From contig CM022674.1 in assembly GCA_012295275.1 (NCBI GenBank), positions 1,910,742-1,923,241 on the forward strand: 12,500 bases of DNA, given 5' to 3'. This document shows positions 1-6,864 of the stretch, one piece after another (positions within the stretch are counted from its first letter, which is position 1; each line of letters begins with the position of its first letter). Below the pieces are notes generated by a model. It did no database searches and was not told the origin of the DNA. It saw nothing but the letters and a program-made list of their open reading frames with translations. The stretch comes from Chrysomallon squamiferum. Lineage: Eukaryota > Mollusca > Gastropoda > Neomphalida > Peltospiridae. Made by a program: the position numbers and the translations under genes.

Positions 1-20
1 ATATATATATATATATATAT
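1..20. repeat. (AT)n microsatellite, cut by window edge
   Basis: Ten uninterrupted AT units start the window, so the true tract probably extends further left. Confidence 0.97.
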
Positions 21-264
21 TTAACACTATGTTTCTCTCACTTTTAAGTTTAGAGTGTAACATGTTGAATATTACTTGATCAGCTCTGACCATTTTTTTT
101 AATTTTCAAATTCTTTTAAAAAATATTTTTAAAGATTTAACAGATTATTTTTTTAAATGATACATAACAAAATGGTTAGTTTGTTGAAATTGAATAAGTG
201 TTGTAACTTGTAATATTTTTCATATAGTTATTTTTTATAGTTGTATGTGATTTTTTCCTTCATA

Positions 265-294
265 GATATATATACACACACACATGTATACATA
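265..294. repeat. Short AT/AC compound microsatellite
   Basis: An ATATATAT run passes into five AC units and then GTATACATA. It is the only short-unit dinucleotide repeat between the window edge and the first T tract. The surrounding bases 21-457 are AT-rich unique sequence in which I see no gene. Confidence 0.85.
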
Positions 295-493
295 TTTGAT
301 CTATGATATTGTCATATCTCACAGCATTATATTATGTTCAGTTTGTTACAAACATTTTTGATCTAGTAAATGTCAACAGTCGATGATATAATTTAATTTG
401 TCTTTTTTATCAAAAGTTCTGAAATCCAAACTTCAGTGACTATTTTATTATTATTTCTTTTTTTTTTTTTTTTTTGGTTCAGTACACAGGTAT

Positions 494-499
494 TTTATT
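494..499 (-). terminator. AATAAA polyadenylation signal, followed by an A18 run
   Basis: On the minus strand an AATAAA lies here, 18 bases before an 18-base A run (T run on the + strand at 458-475). That spacing is what a cleavage site would have. It fits either the 3' end of the minus-strand candidate exon at 587-863 or the genomic tail of a reverse-transcribed copy. T runs are common in this window, so chance is a real alternative. Confidence 0.35.
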
Positions 500-548
500 T
501 AACTTACTATACAAGTGAACAGTAATAATAATAATTGTTAACATTTTC

Positions 549-577
549 TTTTTTTTTTTTTTTTTTTTCTTTTTTTT
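549..577. repeat. Poly(T) tract with one C
   Basis: Twenty T, one C, then eight T. On the minus strand it falls just after the stop codon of the candidate terminal exon and would make its 3' UTR start A-rich. Confidence 0.95.
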
Positions 578-586
578 CTTCACTTT

Positions 587-863
587 TTACAAATCCTGTA
601 AGACAATCGTAAAGAGTTTATATACAGAAACTGAGAAACATTTCCAAGTTGGTTTATTTAATATTCTCATGTTGATGATTCTGGTTTCGATATTTGAAAT
701 TTGAGTAATAAAATAGTCAAATGCATTTACTATTAAGATCTGCAGCCAAGCAGACTGTGATTGATTGTCTTGGTTTCCACTAGAATTGCTTAAATCATAT
801 AACAAAGCTTTATATCTGAAGGCTTTACATATATCATAAACAGTTGGCGTGTAGTAAAAGTCC
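587..863 (-). CDS. Candidate terminal coding exon, protein not recognised
   Basis: On the minus strand a 3' splice site ending TTTACAG (plus-strand bases 864-870) precedes 91 open codons and a TAA stop at 589-587. The reading frame continues only 12 codons above the splice site before a stop, so the open stretch largely coincides with the predicted exon. The product begins DFYYTPTVYDICKAF and ends YKLFTIVLQDL. It has a mixed, protein-like composition with two Trp and two Cys, and no low-complexity sequence. The second half is rich in Ile, Leu and Phe and looks helical, but I see no catalytic motif, signal peptide or clear membrane segment and cannot name a family. An AATAAA at 499-494 and an A18 run follow. 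No partner exon is certain in the window; introns of several kb would explain that. It may instead be a retrocopy or a chance ORF: at this AT content one frame of this length in 12.5 kb is not very improbable. Confidence 0.33.
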
Positions 864-889
864 CTGTAAACAGTATTTGTGTTAAACAA

Positions 890-1451
890 AACAGTTAATT
901 AAAACACACTGTATATACAGCTGATTATGGATATATATATTTTTTTGAATGTACAAAAAGGCAAGCATGTATGTGTTACTTAAGCATGCATTTTAATTGC
1001 TATCCAGTTGGTGCATGGTTTTCTTGTGTATATATATTTTTTTGAAATGTTGGAGGTTTTGTCTTTCAGTAGTCCTACAAAGATGAAGAATTTCGGTTAG
1101 GTATGGGAGATGTGATGAGAATGATGATTCAAGAGTGTGTTGGTCTGTTTGGAATGATTGTTATGTACATACTAATTTAACATACTACACTGTTAAAGGG
1201 AATTGTACATTACAGTGCAAGTGATGTAGAATTTTATATGGTGCAGATGTGTGGATTCTTGAGAAAGAAAAAAAATGTTTTAGTTCAGTAATAAAGCATG
1301 GGTATAGTAGATCTTATAAGTTATTTGAGATTACAACAAAATGTATTTACCTATGGTAAATACGTATTTTTCTTTGCATGTTTCTTTTTCCTAATATATA
1401 TTTTTTTTTCTCCAAATGAAAAAGAAAACTGCACACAGAAATTACTTGTTG
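890..1451. other. AT-rich sequence, possible intron
   Basis: No gene is established here. On the + strand a pyrimidine-rich acceptor (GTTTTGTCTTTCAG, ending at 1069) is followed by a frame open from 1073 to a TAA at 1178-1180, and an AATAAA occurs at about 1291. The acceptor must be read as the second AG of CAGTAG for the frame to open, and the 35 codons are too few to separate from chance. Two short AT runs lie near 930 and 1030. Confidence 0.4.
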
Positions 1452-1471
1452 TTTTTTTTTTTTTTTTTTTT
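1452..1471. repeat. Poly(T) tract, 20 nt
   Basis: Twenty uninterrupted T. Bases 1472-1885 after it are AT-rich unique sequence with no gene that I can support; a GGAGGGGGGGTG run near 1756 is the only G-rich patch. Confidence 0.95.
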
Positions 1472-1885
1472 CCATTGTTTAAATGCAGTAGATTAAGATA
1501 TAATTTAAAAATAATTTCTTTAGTAACTGAACTAAGTAGATTATGCTCTTAACTTCTTTAAAATACTTCTATGATTGTGTGTAAGGCTTTCTGTTGAAAG
1601 AATATTTTAGGGTAGAAGGTTTATTTAAGAATACATCTGGCATCTTAGGAAGAATGGAATAGAAATTCTGGGTGCGTGAAAACACTAAAATTACAAGAAT
1701 GATAAAATTGCGTATCTGTCTAATATTATTTTAGAGTATGTAACCATAGCTACTGGAGGGGGGGTGTTATTTATTGTGAGATGAATGTTGGATTACTTTT
1801 GTTTATACAGTTCAGTTAATCTCAGTATACTCTGTTTTAATATTACAGTTCATTTATTATTATGTGGTTTGATGTTCTTGTATGT

Positions 1886-2277
1886 GTCTAGGTCAGTGGT
1901 TCTCAAAGACAGTGCCTGGGAGTGTCTAGGTAGATATTTGTGATGGCAAAACCACTTTTGTGAGCTCCTTCGATATGAAATTTGAAATCCATTCATAGAA
2001 ATTTCAGATGATGCTAATTTAACATTAATTGAAGAAGAAAAACTAGCAGCTGTTTCACCAATGGTGGAATGAAGATTAAATATAAGGAATCTAGTCTTGA
2101 AACATTTTTGGATTTCAATCAGAGAAGAATATCAGTCAGTATCCCCCAAAAAAAAAAATTAGCCATTTTACTGCAATTTTCAACATCGTATTTTTGCGAA
2201 TTAGGATTTTCCACTCTCACCAACATCAGGTGTAAGGCTTCAAGTGTGCCCTGAATTTGAGAACCACTGGTCTAGGT
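1886..2277 (+). mobile_element. hAT-superfamily DNA transposon, internally deleted, with target duplication
   Basis: The element proper spans 1894-2269 (376 bp). Its ends are perfect 14-bp inverted repeats, CAGTGGTTCTCAAA at 1894-1907 and its complement at 2256-2269; similarity continues to 17 of 19 positions. The identical octamer GTCTAGGT flanks it at 1886-1893 and 2270-2277. An 8-bp duplication of the form nTCTAGnn and CAGTGG-type ends are the signature of Charlie/ZBED-like hAT elements. Inside are the remains of the last part of a transposase gene in the + direction. The element is far shorter than an autonomous hAT (normally more than 2 kb), so it can only have moved with transposase supplied elsewhere. 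A third copy of GTCTAGGT occurs inside the element at 1924-1931. Confidence 0.95.
1986..2254 (+). pseudogene. hAT transposase C-terminal (dimerisation domain) remnant
   Basis: Three frames together give the conserved end of a hAT transposase. From 1986 the frame reads NPFIEISDDANLTLIEEEKL, up to a TGA at 2067-2069. From 2069 a second frame begins MKIKYKESSLET. At 2106-2147 the +1 frame gives FWISIREEYQSVSP. After an A run the earlier frame returns with LAILLQFSTSYFCELGFSTLTNI (2159-2227). The FWxSIREEYP and FSTSYLCExGFSxLTxIK blocks are diagnostic of the hATC domain of Charlie/ZBED5-like transposases. Missing are the zinc finger, the catalytic RNase H-like core and at least two frame continuities: one extra T in the run at 2105-2109 and one shift in the A11 run. 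A TGA at 1983-1985 also precedes the NPF block. It cannot encode an active enzyme. Confidence 0.9.
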
Positions 2278-2408
2278 TATGGAATGTATAATAACAGTTA
2301 ATACTAAAACTACAGAAAAGTACATTCTAGTCGGCCTTATTCACAGTTGTGTACCTTGGTTTTCAGTTATCTACCTTTGGTCAGGTTGTAAGGTAACTTA
2401 GTAAATTA
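2278..2408. other. Unique AT-rich sequence with a possible microexon
   Basis: A good acceptor (CCTTGGTTTTCAG, ending at 2366) and a good donor (AAG then GTAACT at 2393) enclose 26 bases. Without transcript data such a short exon is only a possibility, and nothing else gene-like is visible. Confidence 0.3.
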
Positions 2409-2430
2409 TTTTTTTTTTTTTTTTTTTTTT
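2409..2430. repeat. Poly(T) tract, 22 nt
   Basis: Twenty-two uninterrupted T. Bases 2431-2718 that follow are AT-rich and end in a long pyrimidine tract (2680-2716) leading into the candidate exon at 2719. Confidence 0.95.
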
Positions 2431-2718
2431 GGTAGATGTGTAAGGAAATAATTTGTTGCAATTCTTGAAACAAGAACTTAAAATCAAAAATATGCTATTT
2501 AATGGTAAATTAACTTTTGGAACGTGTAATATTTGTATACATGAAAGATAATAGATTGGTTTCCTTGCATACAGTGTGTGGTATGCCGTTACAGGGATTT
2601 TTTCAACAAAAACAAAAATCTATTTCACTTCTAATGGCATGTCTTTACAGGCCAGTGAAACTGAAATTTTTCATGCTTATTTATTTTTTTATTTTTTTTT
2701 TTTTATATTGTTTTGCAG

Positions 2719-2757
2719 CAAGATGAGTGCATAAATTTAAATATGATCACAGTCCAG
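2719..2757 (+). CDS. Candidate internal exon, 39 nt
   Basis: A long pyrimidine tract ending TTTTGCAG at 2718 is a strong 3' splice site, and CAG followed by GTATAG at 2758 is a fair donor. The 39 bases between are open in only one frame, QDECINLNMITVQ, exactly 13 codons with both borders in phase 0. The next strong acceptor (3417) begins a frame that can be joined in phase 0. Support comes only from splice signals and phase, which in AT-rich DNA with many T tracts arise often by chance. No protein family is recognised. Confidence 0.22.
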
Positions 2758-3417
2758 GTATAGCTGTGATTGACTTGAAATTTTTGTTATTATTTCACAT
2801 ATAAATGGCACCCATGGTTAAAAACAGTATTTCAACAATAAATTGGAACTAATATTTTTCTATTTATTTGTTTGTTTATTTTTATCATCTTCTTAAAGGT
2901 AAATGAATATCTTTTTGATCACTGATAATCAAATCTTAAAAAAGAATTAAATTGTGTAAAAATGTCCAGTTTGTTTTACCTCTGAATGTTTTTGTTTCAC
3001 TGTTTGGCAGTTTGAAAGTTAGACAAAACAACAGTTTTTAAATGAAGAACAGAAGTCTGCATATATGCTCTTCAATTTTCTATTTTGTAACAACAACTTT
3101 TTATCTTGTTTACAAATTCAGGTATTTTTACAATGTTCACTTTTAATTAAAAAAAAATCCTTTCATTTTGCATTTCTCTCTAATCCATTTATAAATATTC
3201 ATTCTTTTAAATTTAAACATGTCCATCCACCATTGTTCTTATTCACATTTTAATTTCTACTAGTCACTCAGATATGGGTATTTTCATTGTTTTGTTTATT
3301 TTAAATTTCCAAATAATAGTTGTTTATTTTCCATTAAACAAAAATGTTGGTCACTGCAAAAATAAAATTTCAGTGTTCATGTTTTAAGTCTGGTATTTTG
3401 TTTTTGTTCAATTCCAG
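2758..3417 (+). other. Possible intron between two candidate exons
   Basis: The sequence is AT-rich and T-biased on the + strand, with no long frame and no transposon signature that I recognise. It opens with GTATAG and ends with a 20-base pyrimidine-rich stretch and CCAG, as an intron would. Another good acceptor-like tract (TTTGTTTCACTGTTTGGCAG) lies near 2991-3010 but has no convincing donor after it. Confidence 0.25.
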
Positions 3418-3462
3418 CAAAAGATACTGAATGAAAATAGGTTATCTGAGTTTTGCTGTTGA
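3418..3462 (+). CDS. Candidate terminal exon coding segment
   Basis: After the acceptor GTTCAATTCCAG (ending 3417) the frame reads QKILNENRLSEFCC and stops at TGA 3460-3462. It is phase-compatible with the 39-nt candidate exon upstream. A C-terminal Cys-Cys would be a Rab-type prenylation signal if the protein were a small GTPase, but nothing else in the window supports a Rab, so I draw no function from it. An alternative donor (AATAG then GTTATC at 3441) would make this a 23-nt internal exon. Fourteen codons are far too few to prove coding. Confidence 0.18.
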   Translation, partial: QKILNENRLSEFCC

Positions 3463-3888
3463 GATTTTCAAGTTTAAAATGAATCTTAAAACTTTTTTCT
3501 AATTGAGAAAAAAACAAAAAAATTTTTTTAGATGATTTATTATGTATTATGTTTCCTCTGATTATTGCATTAAATCAAATTTTAGTTATCATTTAGCCAG
3601 ATTATTACAGAAATTAAATGACAGAATATTATATGATATTATTATATTATAATGTTACATTCTTTTCATTTTTTTTTTTAAATTTTATTATTTTTTAATT
3701 GCTGCTATAATCTGATGACAATTATTTCTATTCAGACTCAGCCTTTCTTGAATTTTCCTCCCAGTGATAAATGTGCAAACCCCTAGAGTTACGCAACTTG
3801 TATTTTTTCAACATTTTCATATGGTGTTCTTGATCTTGATAAAAGTTGTTTTAATTTTCAACTTCAGATTCTGTCTTCATTTTATTAT

Positions 3889-3909
3889 CTGAATAATAAT
3901 ATTATTCAG
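3889..3909. repeat. Near-perfect AT-rich palindrome
   Basis: Two 10-base arms, CTGAATAATA and TATTATTCAG, pair perfectly around a single central base. It could form a short hairpin or cruciform. No flanking duplication is visible. Confidence 0.8.
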
Positions 3910-3995
3910 AGTGTCTATAGTATATATATCATAAAACTGTTAAAAGAATTTGTCACAAAATGTAAAAAAAAAAAAAATAAGTAATGATATTGAAT

Positions 3996-4069
3996 AAATG
4001 AATAAAACATTTTACATTCTCACATTTCAAAATTAAAATGTTTAATTTTGGTGCTTCATTTTATTCATT
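3996..4069. repeat. Nested inverted repeats
   Basis: The outer arms AATGAATAAAA (3996-4006) and TTTTATTCATT (4059-4069) are perfectly complementary. Inside them CAAAATTAAA (4028-4037) and TTTAATTTTG (4041-4050) form a second perfect 10-bp stem with a 3-base loop. The structure contains AATAAA signals. Confidence 0.75.
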
Positions 4070-4390
4070 TTATTTTCTAATTCTTTTTTCAATGTTATGA
4101 TACATATTTATTTTTCTTTCTTTCAAATCTTGTTCCTGCATATATAGGTCACACAAGTCATAGAATTTTATTTTCTTAAAACGTTTTATCTTTTCTTTTC
4201 TGTACATTGAAAACCTTTGATTGTTACCATGGTTATGTAAATAGCTTTATAGCTCTTATTTTATGCTCATTATATGCATCACTCAAATATTATTGTTTTA
4301 TTTGTAAAACAAAAAACAAAATAAATCTTGTTAATATTTTGTAAATAGTTTTTTTGTTGAGGCCATTGTTGAATGTACAGTTGCAGCACA

Positions 4391-4396
4391 AATAAA
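4391..4396 (+). terminator. AATAAA polyadenylation signal with T-rich downstream element
   Basis: An AATAAA is followed within 20-60 bases by a T-rich region (TTTTGTCTTTTTGTTC and then T runs to 4453), the usual layout of an animal cleavage site. It is the best placed of several AATAAA motifs between 3992 and 4396 for a + strand gene. Confidence 0.35.
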
Positions 4397-4615
4397 TATC
4401 ATTCATCATTTTGTCTTTTTGTTCTTATTTTTTTTAATTTTTTTTTTTTTTTTAATGTATACAATTATTAATTGATTTATTTATTTATTTAGACAGTAAA
4501 TATATAATTATATACATCTTGGAAAAAAAAAGGATCGACTTAAATTTCAAGAGAAATAGGAGTAAGCTGCACTTTCAAAGCATAGAACAGTTTTTCTTGA
4601 AATATGTAAATGTTA

Positions 4616-4751
4616 TTAACCCTTGGGTCTGCATCACAAAATTTTATGCATAAGTAATTTTTTACTGGAGATTTTCATCATCATTATTATTACTATTATT
4701 ATATTATCATTATTTTTGGTGTTATTATCATTATCATTATTACTATTATCA

Positions 4752-4812
<61 letters not shown>

Positions 4813-4877
4813 ACTTTTTATCACCCAAGGGTTAAAAACTATTATTATATTATCATTATTTTTGGTATTATTATCAC

Positions 4878-4919
<42 letters not shown>

Positions 4920-4942
4920 ACTTTTTATCATCCAAGGGTTAA
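4616..4942. mobile_element. Probable piggyBac-type TTAA MITE carrying TTA microsatellites
   Basis: TTAA at 4616-4619 followed by CCCTTGGGT is mirrored by ACCCAAGGG then TTAA at 4823-4835, giving 13 matching bases including the TTAA. TTAA target sites and CCC-starting ends are typical of piggyBac elements. A second right end, CCAAGGGTTAA, occurs at 4932-4942. No transposase is present and the interior is mostly TTA/TCA trinucleotide repeat. The inverted repeat is short, and another copy elsewhere in the genome would be needed for certainty. Confidence 0.6.
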
Positions 4943-4945
4943 AAA
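4692..4945 (+). repeat. Tandem duplication of the TTAA element's right half
   Basis: The block beginning ACTATTATTATATTATCA at 4692 recurs at 4838. Both copies run through TTTTTGGT, a TTA tract, CAACTTTTTATCA, CCAAGGG and TTAAAAA. The first unit is 146 bp and the second about 108 bp, because its TTA tract is shorter. Single-base differences (GGTGTT/GGTATT, CACC/CATCC) show that the copies have diverged. Confidence 0.9.
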
Positions 4946-5245
4946 CAACTGGTCTAAAATGTGATATCTAGAAAGAGTAATCCTTGACTCTCATACACCT
5001 TTGTCCACTAGATGACCTATGACCAGCTTATTCTGTGACATAACATCAGGTTTCTGTGTAATTTTTGGATATAATACTTTGTTACTGAGCTAATTACAGT
5101 TTCACTGGTTGATGTTATCAAAGAATAAGGATCAGTATGTAGTGAACATTAATATTTAAAATGATGTTCATTCATTTACACATCATGGTATATCCATAGT
5201 ATAACTTATAAGAAAAAAAAAAAAATATATAAATAAATACATAAA
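4943..5245. other. Unique AT-rich sequence, no gene seen
   Basis: There is no frame longer than a few dozen codons, no splice pair that I trust and no transposon end. A 13-A run at 5213-5225 leads into the ACT/AAT array. Confidence 0.6.
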
Positions 5246-5300
5246 TACTACTACTACTACTAATACTACTACTACTACTAATAATAATAATAATAATAAT
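5246..5300. repeat. (ACT)n/(AAT)n trinucleotide tract
   Basis: Units of ACT interrupted once by AAT pass into eight or so AAT units. Confidence 0.95.
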
Positions 5301-5408
5301 TTAATTAAATTAAATTATATTAATTACATTTTTTAAAAGTACATGAATTTTAGGTTGGCTCAATTCAAGTTTTGTGAAAGCTTATCCAACACAACCACCC
5401 TACATTAT

Positions 5409-5500
5409 TTTATTATTACTATTTTTGTTGTTGTTGTTGTTGCTGTTGCTGTTATTATTATTATTATTTCTACTACTACTACTGCTACTACTATTATTTA
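5409..5500. repeat. Compound TTA/GTT/ACT trinucleotide tract
   Basis: TTATTA, then GTT and GCT units, then TTA, then ACT units, all in one trinucleotide register. The frame through it gives only low-complexity Val/Ile/Thr sequence and is not a gene. Confidence 0.92.
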
Positions 5501-5681
5501 TGAATACTCAGTTTTAATATCACTGTATTCTTACATAATTATTTTCAAGATTTGTTTTGAACTTGTCCACATCAGAAAACTTTATTTACTGGAAATTATA
5601 GATGTATTTGCAAGCGTTATTCTATTTTTATTTTATTCCACACACACACACACTCCTTTAACTTTAAATTAATTTTAGGAA

Positions 5682-5702
5682 ATACGTACATGCACGCGCG
5701 CA
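5682..5702. promoter_or_regulatory. Z-DNA-prone alternating purine-pyrimidine run
   Basis: Twenty-one bases alternate strictly between purine and pyrimidine and end in CACGCGCGCA, the CG alternation most favourable to Z-DNA. It sits exactly at the edge of the CpG-replete block and follows a short CA repeat (5641-5653). Confidence 0.55.
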
Positions 5703-5843
5703 GACTCTAATAGTGATCATCGTTTGCGAGCACTGGAGGAGGGTCAAATAAAAAAGAAAAAAGGTTTTATATGCCCTCATCAAAACCCGAAACCATTTCC
5801 ATGCAGTCGTTGTGCTAAATCACGAAATTCTCATGTCGTAAGG

Positions 5844-5851
5844 TGACGTAA
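5844..5851 (+). promoter_or_regulatory. CRE/ATF-like site
   Basis: TGACGTAA differs from the CRE palindrome TGACGTCA at one position and matches CREB/ATF-C/EBP composite sites. It lies 32 bp upstream of the DR1 site. Confidence 0.4.
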
Positions 5852-5875
5852 TGAAATGACACGCGCCCTTTCATC

Positions 5876-5888
5876 AGGTCACAGGTCA
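5876..5888 (+). promoter_or_regulatory. Perfect DR1 nuclear-receptor element
   Basis: Two exact AGGTCA half-sites stand in direct orientation with one base between them. This is the consensus bound by RXR heterodimers, HNF4 and COUP-TF-type receptors. It lies 8 bases upstream of the ATGGCG start at 5897. Confidence 0.55.
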
Positions 5889-5892
5889 ACAG

Positions 5893-5904
5893 CAACATGG
5901 CGTC
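5893..5904 (+). promoter_or_regulatory. TISU/YY1-type initiator around an ATG
   Basis: CAACATGGCGTC matches 11 of 12 positions of the TISU consensus SAASATGGCGGC, which also binds YY1 and marks genes with very short 5' leaders. A related AACATGGCG occurs at 6080-6088. Confidence 0.45.
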
Positions 5905-6001
5905 TGTAATTACGCTATCTTCTAAAGAACTGATAGTAAAAATTGGGATTAAAGGTCGCGCTGCTTATCATAGAGCACGTGCTCTCGGCTTTAATCTTTA
6001 A
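5897..6001 (+). CDS. Small ORF or possible first coding exon
   Basis: The ATG lies in a strong start context (A at -3, G at +4, TISU-like). The frame gives 34 residues, beginning MASVITLSSKELIVKIGIKG and ending RALGFNL, before a TAA. The middle and end are basic (Lys and Arg), with no membrane segment or known motif. It may be a micro-ORF, the first exon of a longer gene (a weak donor, AAAG then GTCGCG, lies at 5955), or untranslated regulatory DNA whose ATG only reflects a YY1 site. The unusually high CpG content and the neighbouring DR1 and CRE-like sites are what make it worth listing. Confidence 0.22.
   Translation: MASVITLSSKELIVKIGIKGRAAYHRARALGFNL
5972..5985. promoter_or_regulatory. 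14-bp palindrome centred on a CACGTG E-box
   Basis: AGAGCACGTGCTCT is a perfect palindrome with the canonical USF/MYC-type E-box at its centre. A perfect 14-mer palindrome around CACGTG is unlikely in such AT-rich DNA. Confidence 0.45.
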
Positions 6002-6026
6002 CAACAGTAACTAAGTAGATTTTTAC

Positions 6027-6049
6027 CAGTTCGCTGCCAAATCCGCCAT
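6027..6049 (-). CDS. Possible minus-strand first coding exon
   Basis: On the minus strand ATGGCGGATTTGGCAGCG starts at 6049 and runs MADLAAN before a usable donor (CTG then GTAAAA, plus-strand 6026-6021). Without splicing the frame stops at once. It would point left, toward the candidate terminal exon at 863-587, and would place a minus-strand promoter in the same CpG-replete block as the + strand start at 5897. This is inference from an ATGGCGG start and a donor-like sequence only. Confidence 0.12.
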
Positions 6050-6103
6050 CAAATAAAACTTTTATTGAAGCTATCTGGTAACATGGCGCCCACTCCAGTG
6101 CAC

Positions 6104-6281
6104 ATTTTAAACTGACATAATTGTGTAATTGGTATTTAAAAAACGGGAATGCGTGTGGCACGATAAATTGTAAAAATGTTGCCAAAAAGGTGCTGAAGTT
6201 TCTGACTAACCGTATATTATTATGATGATACTGAAGAAACTGAGGAAACGAAAAGAAAAAGAAACCCCATTATCTTTCCTC
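6104..6281. other. Unique sequence, no gene seen
   Basis: CpG content falls off after about 6165. The + strand begins a Lys-rich then Leu-rich low-complexity frame near 6222 that merges with the following GTT repeat and is not gene-like. Confidence 0.5.
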
Positions 6282-6303
6282 TTGTTGTTGTTGTTGTTGT
6301 TAT
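6282..6303. repeat. (TTG)n tract
   Basis: About seven TTG units. Sequence from 6304 to 6601 is AT-rich, without gene signals, and includes an A9 run at 6469-6477. Confidence 0.93.
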
Positions 6304-6601
6304 TAATGTTGTTTCGTTCTTTATATTTATTTTTACTTTTCTTCTCCTCGTTTTGTTTCTTCTTCTTAATTAATAAATACACTGAATATTATAAAAACGG
6401 TTATATGCTACCTTGATTTTCCAGAGCAACTTTTTGAAAGGTGTTCATTTTGTGATTTTAATGAATGAAAAAAAAAACCTAATAATGCTCAGTGAAGAAT
6501 AAATAAAATGTGCTTAAAGGATATGAAACACACGTTATAAAATATTAACAAAGTTCGTGCTTAAATATATAATTAAGAAAGAAATTATTACTTTTAATAA
6601 G

Positions 6602-6765
6602 ACTACTACTGCGTCTACTAATACTACTATTACTACTATTGTTACTACTAATACTATTATTATGACTACTATTACTATTGCTATTATTATTATTATTATT
6701 ACTACTACTACTATTACTACTACTACTACTACAATTACTATTATTATTGTTCTATTATTATTATA
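6602..6765. repeat. Interrupted ACT/ATT trinucleotide array
   Basis: About 160 bp of ACT and ATT units with scattered GCG, GTT and GAC changes, almost all in one register. Frames through it on either strand are low-complexity and should not be called genes. Confidence 0.95.
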
Positions 6766-6800
6766 ATGAAATTTGCCTAAAGGTAATACAAAAACAAATA

Positions 6801-6802
6801 AC

Positions 6803-6864
<62 letters not shown>

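Larger units (their letters stand above)
3463..4437 (+). other. AT-rich, possible long 3' UTR
   Basis: There is no coding frame. If the + strand exons are real this would be their 3' UTR: it has AATAAA at 3992, 4000, 4320 and 4391 and two TGTAAATA motifs (4236-4243 and 4340-4347) that match the Pumilio binding element UGUANAUA. Such motifs are expected at some rate in AT-rich sequence. Two inverted repeats lie within it (3889-3909 and 3996-4069). Confidence 0.25.

Noticed and set aside
1073-1180. Terminal exon ending in a hydrophobic GLFGMIVMYIL segment, resembling a V-ATPase proteolipid helix
   Set aside because: The likeness is limited to about 11 hydrophobic residues, the preceding residues do not match that family, and the frame opens only if the acceptor is moved 3 bases.
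4623-4835. Overlapping Leu-rich (+) and Asn-rich (-) open frames at 4.6-4.8 kb
   Set aside because: Both are translations of the TTA trinucleotide tract inside the TTAA element and start at non-ATG codons or run through pure repeat.
5343-5672. 109-codon + strand frame
   Set aside because: Its core is the TTA/GTT/ACT repeat and it ends in a CA repeat. There is no start context, splice support or recognisable domain.
5991-6185. Minus-strand 64-codon frame over the regulatory block
   Set aside because: It starts at TTG without an upstream acceptor that I trust and contains no family motif. A minus-strand ATGGCGG in another frame is the better start.
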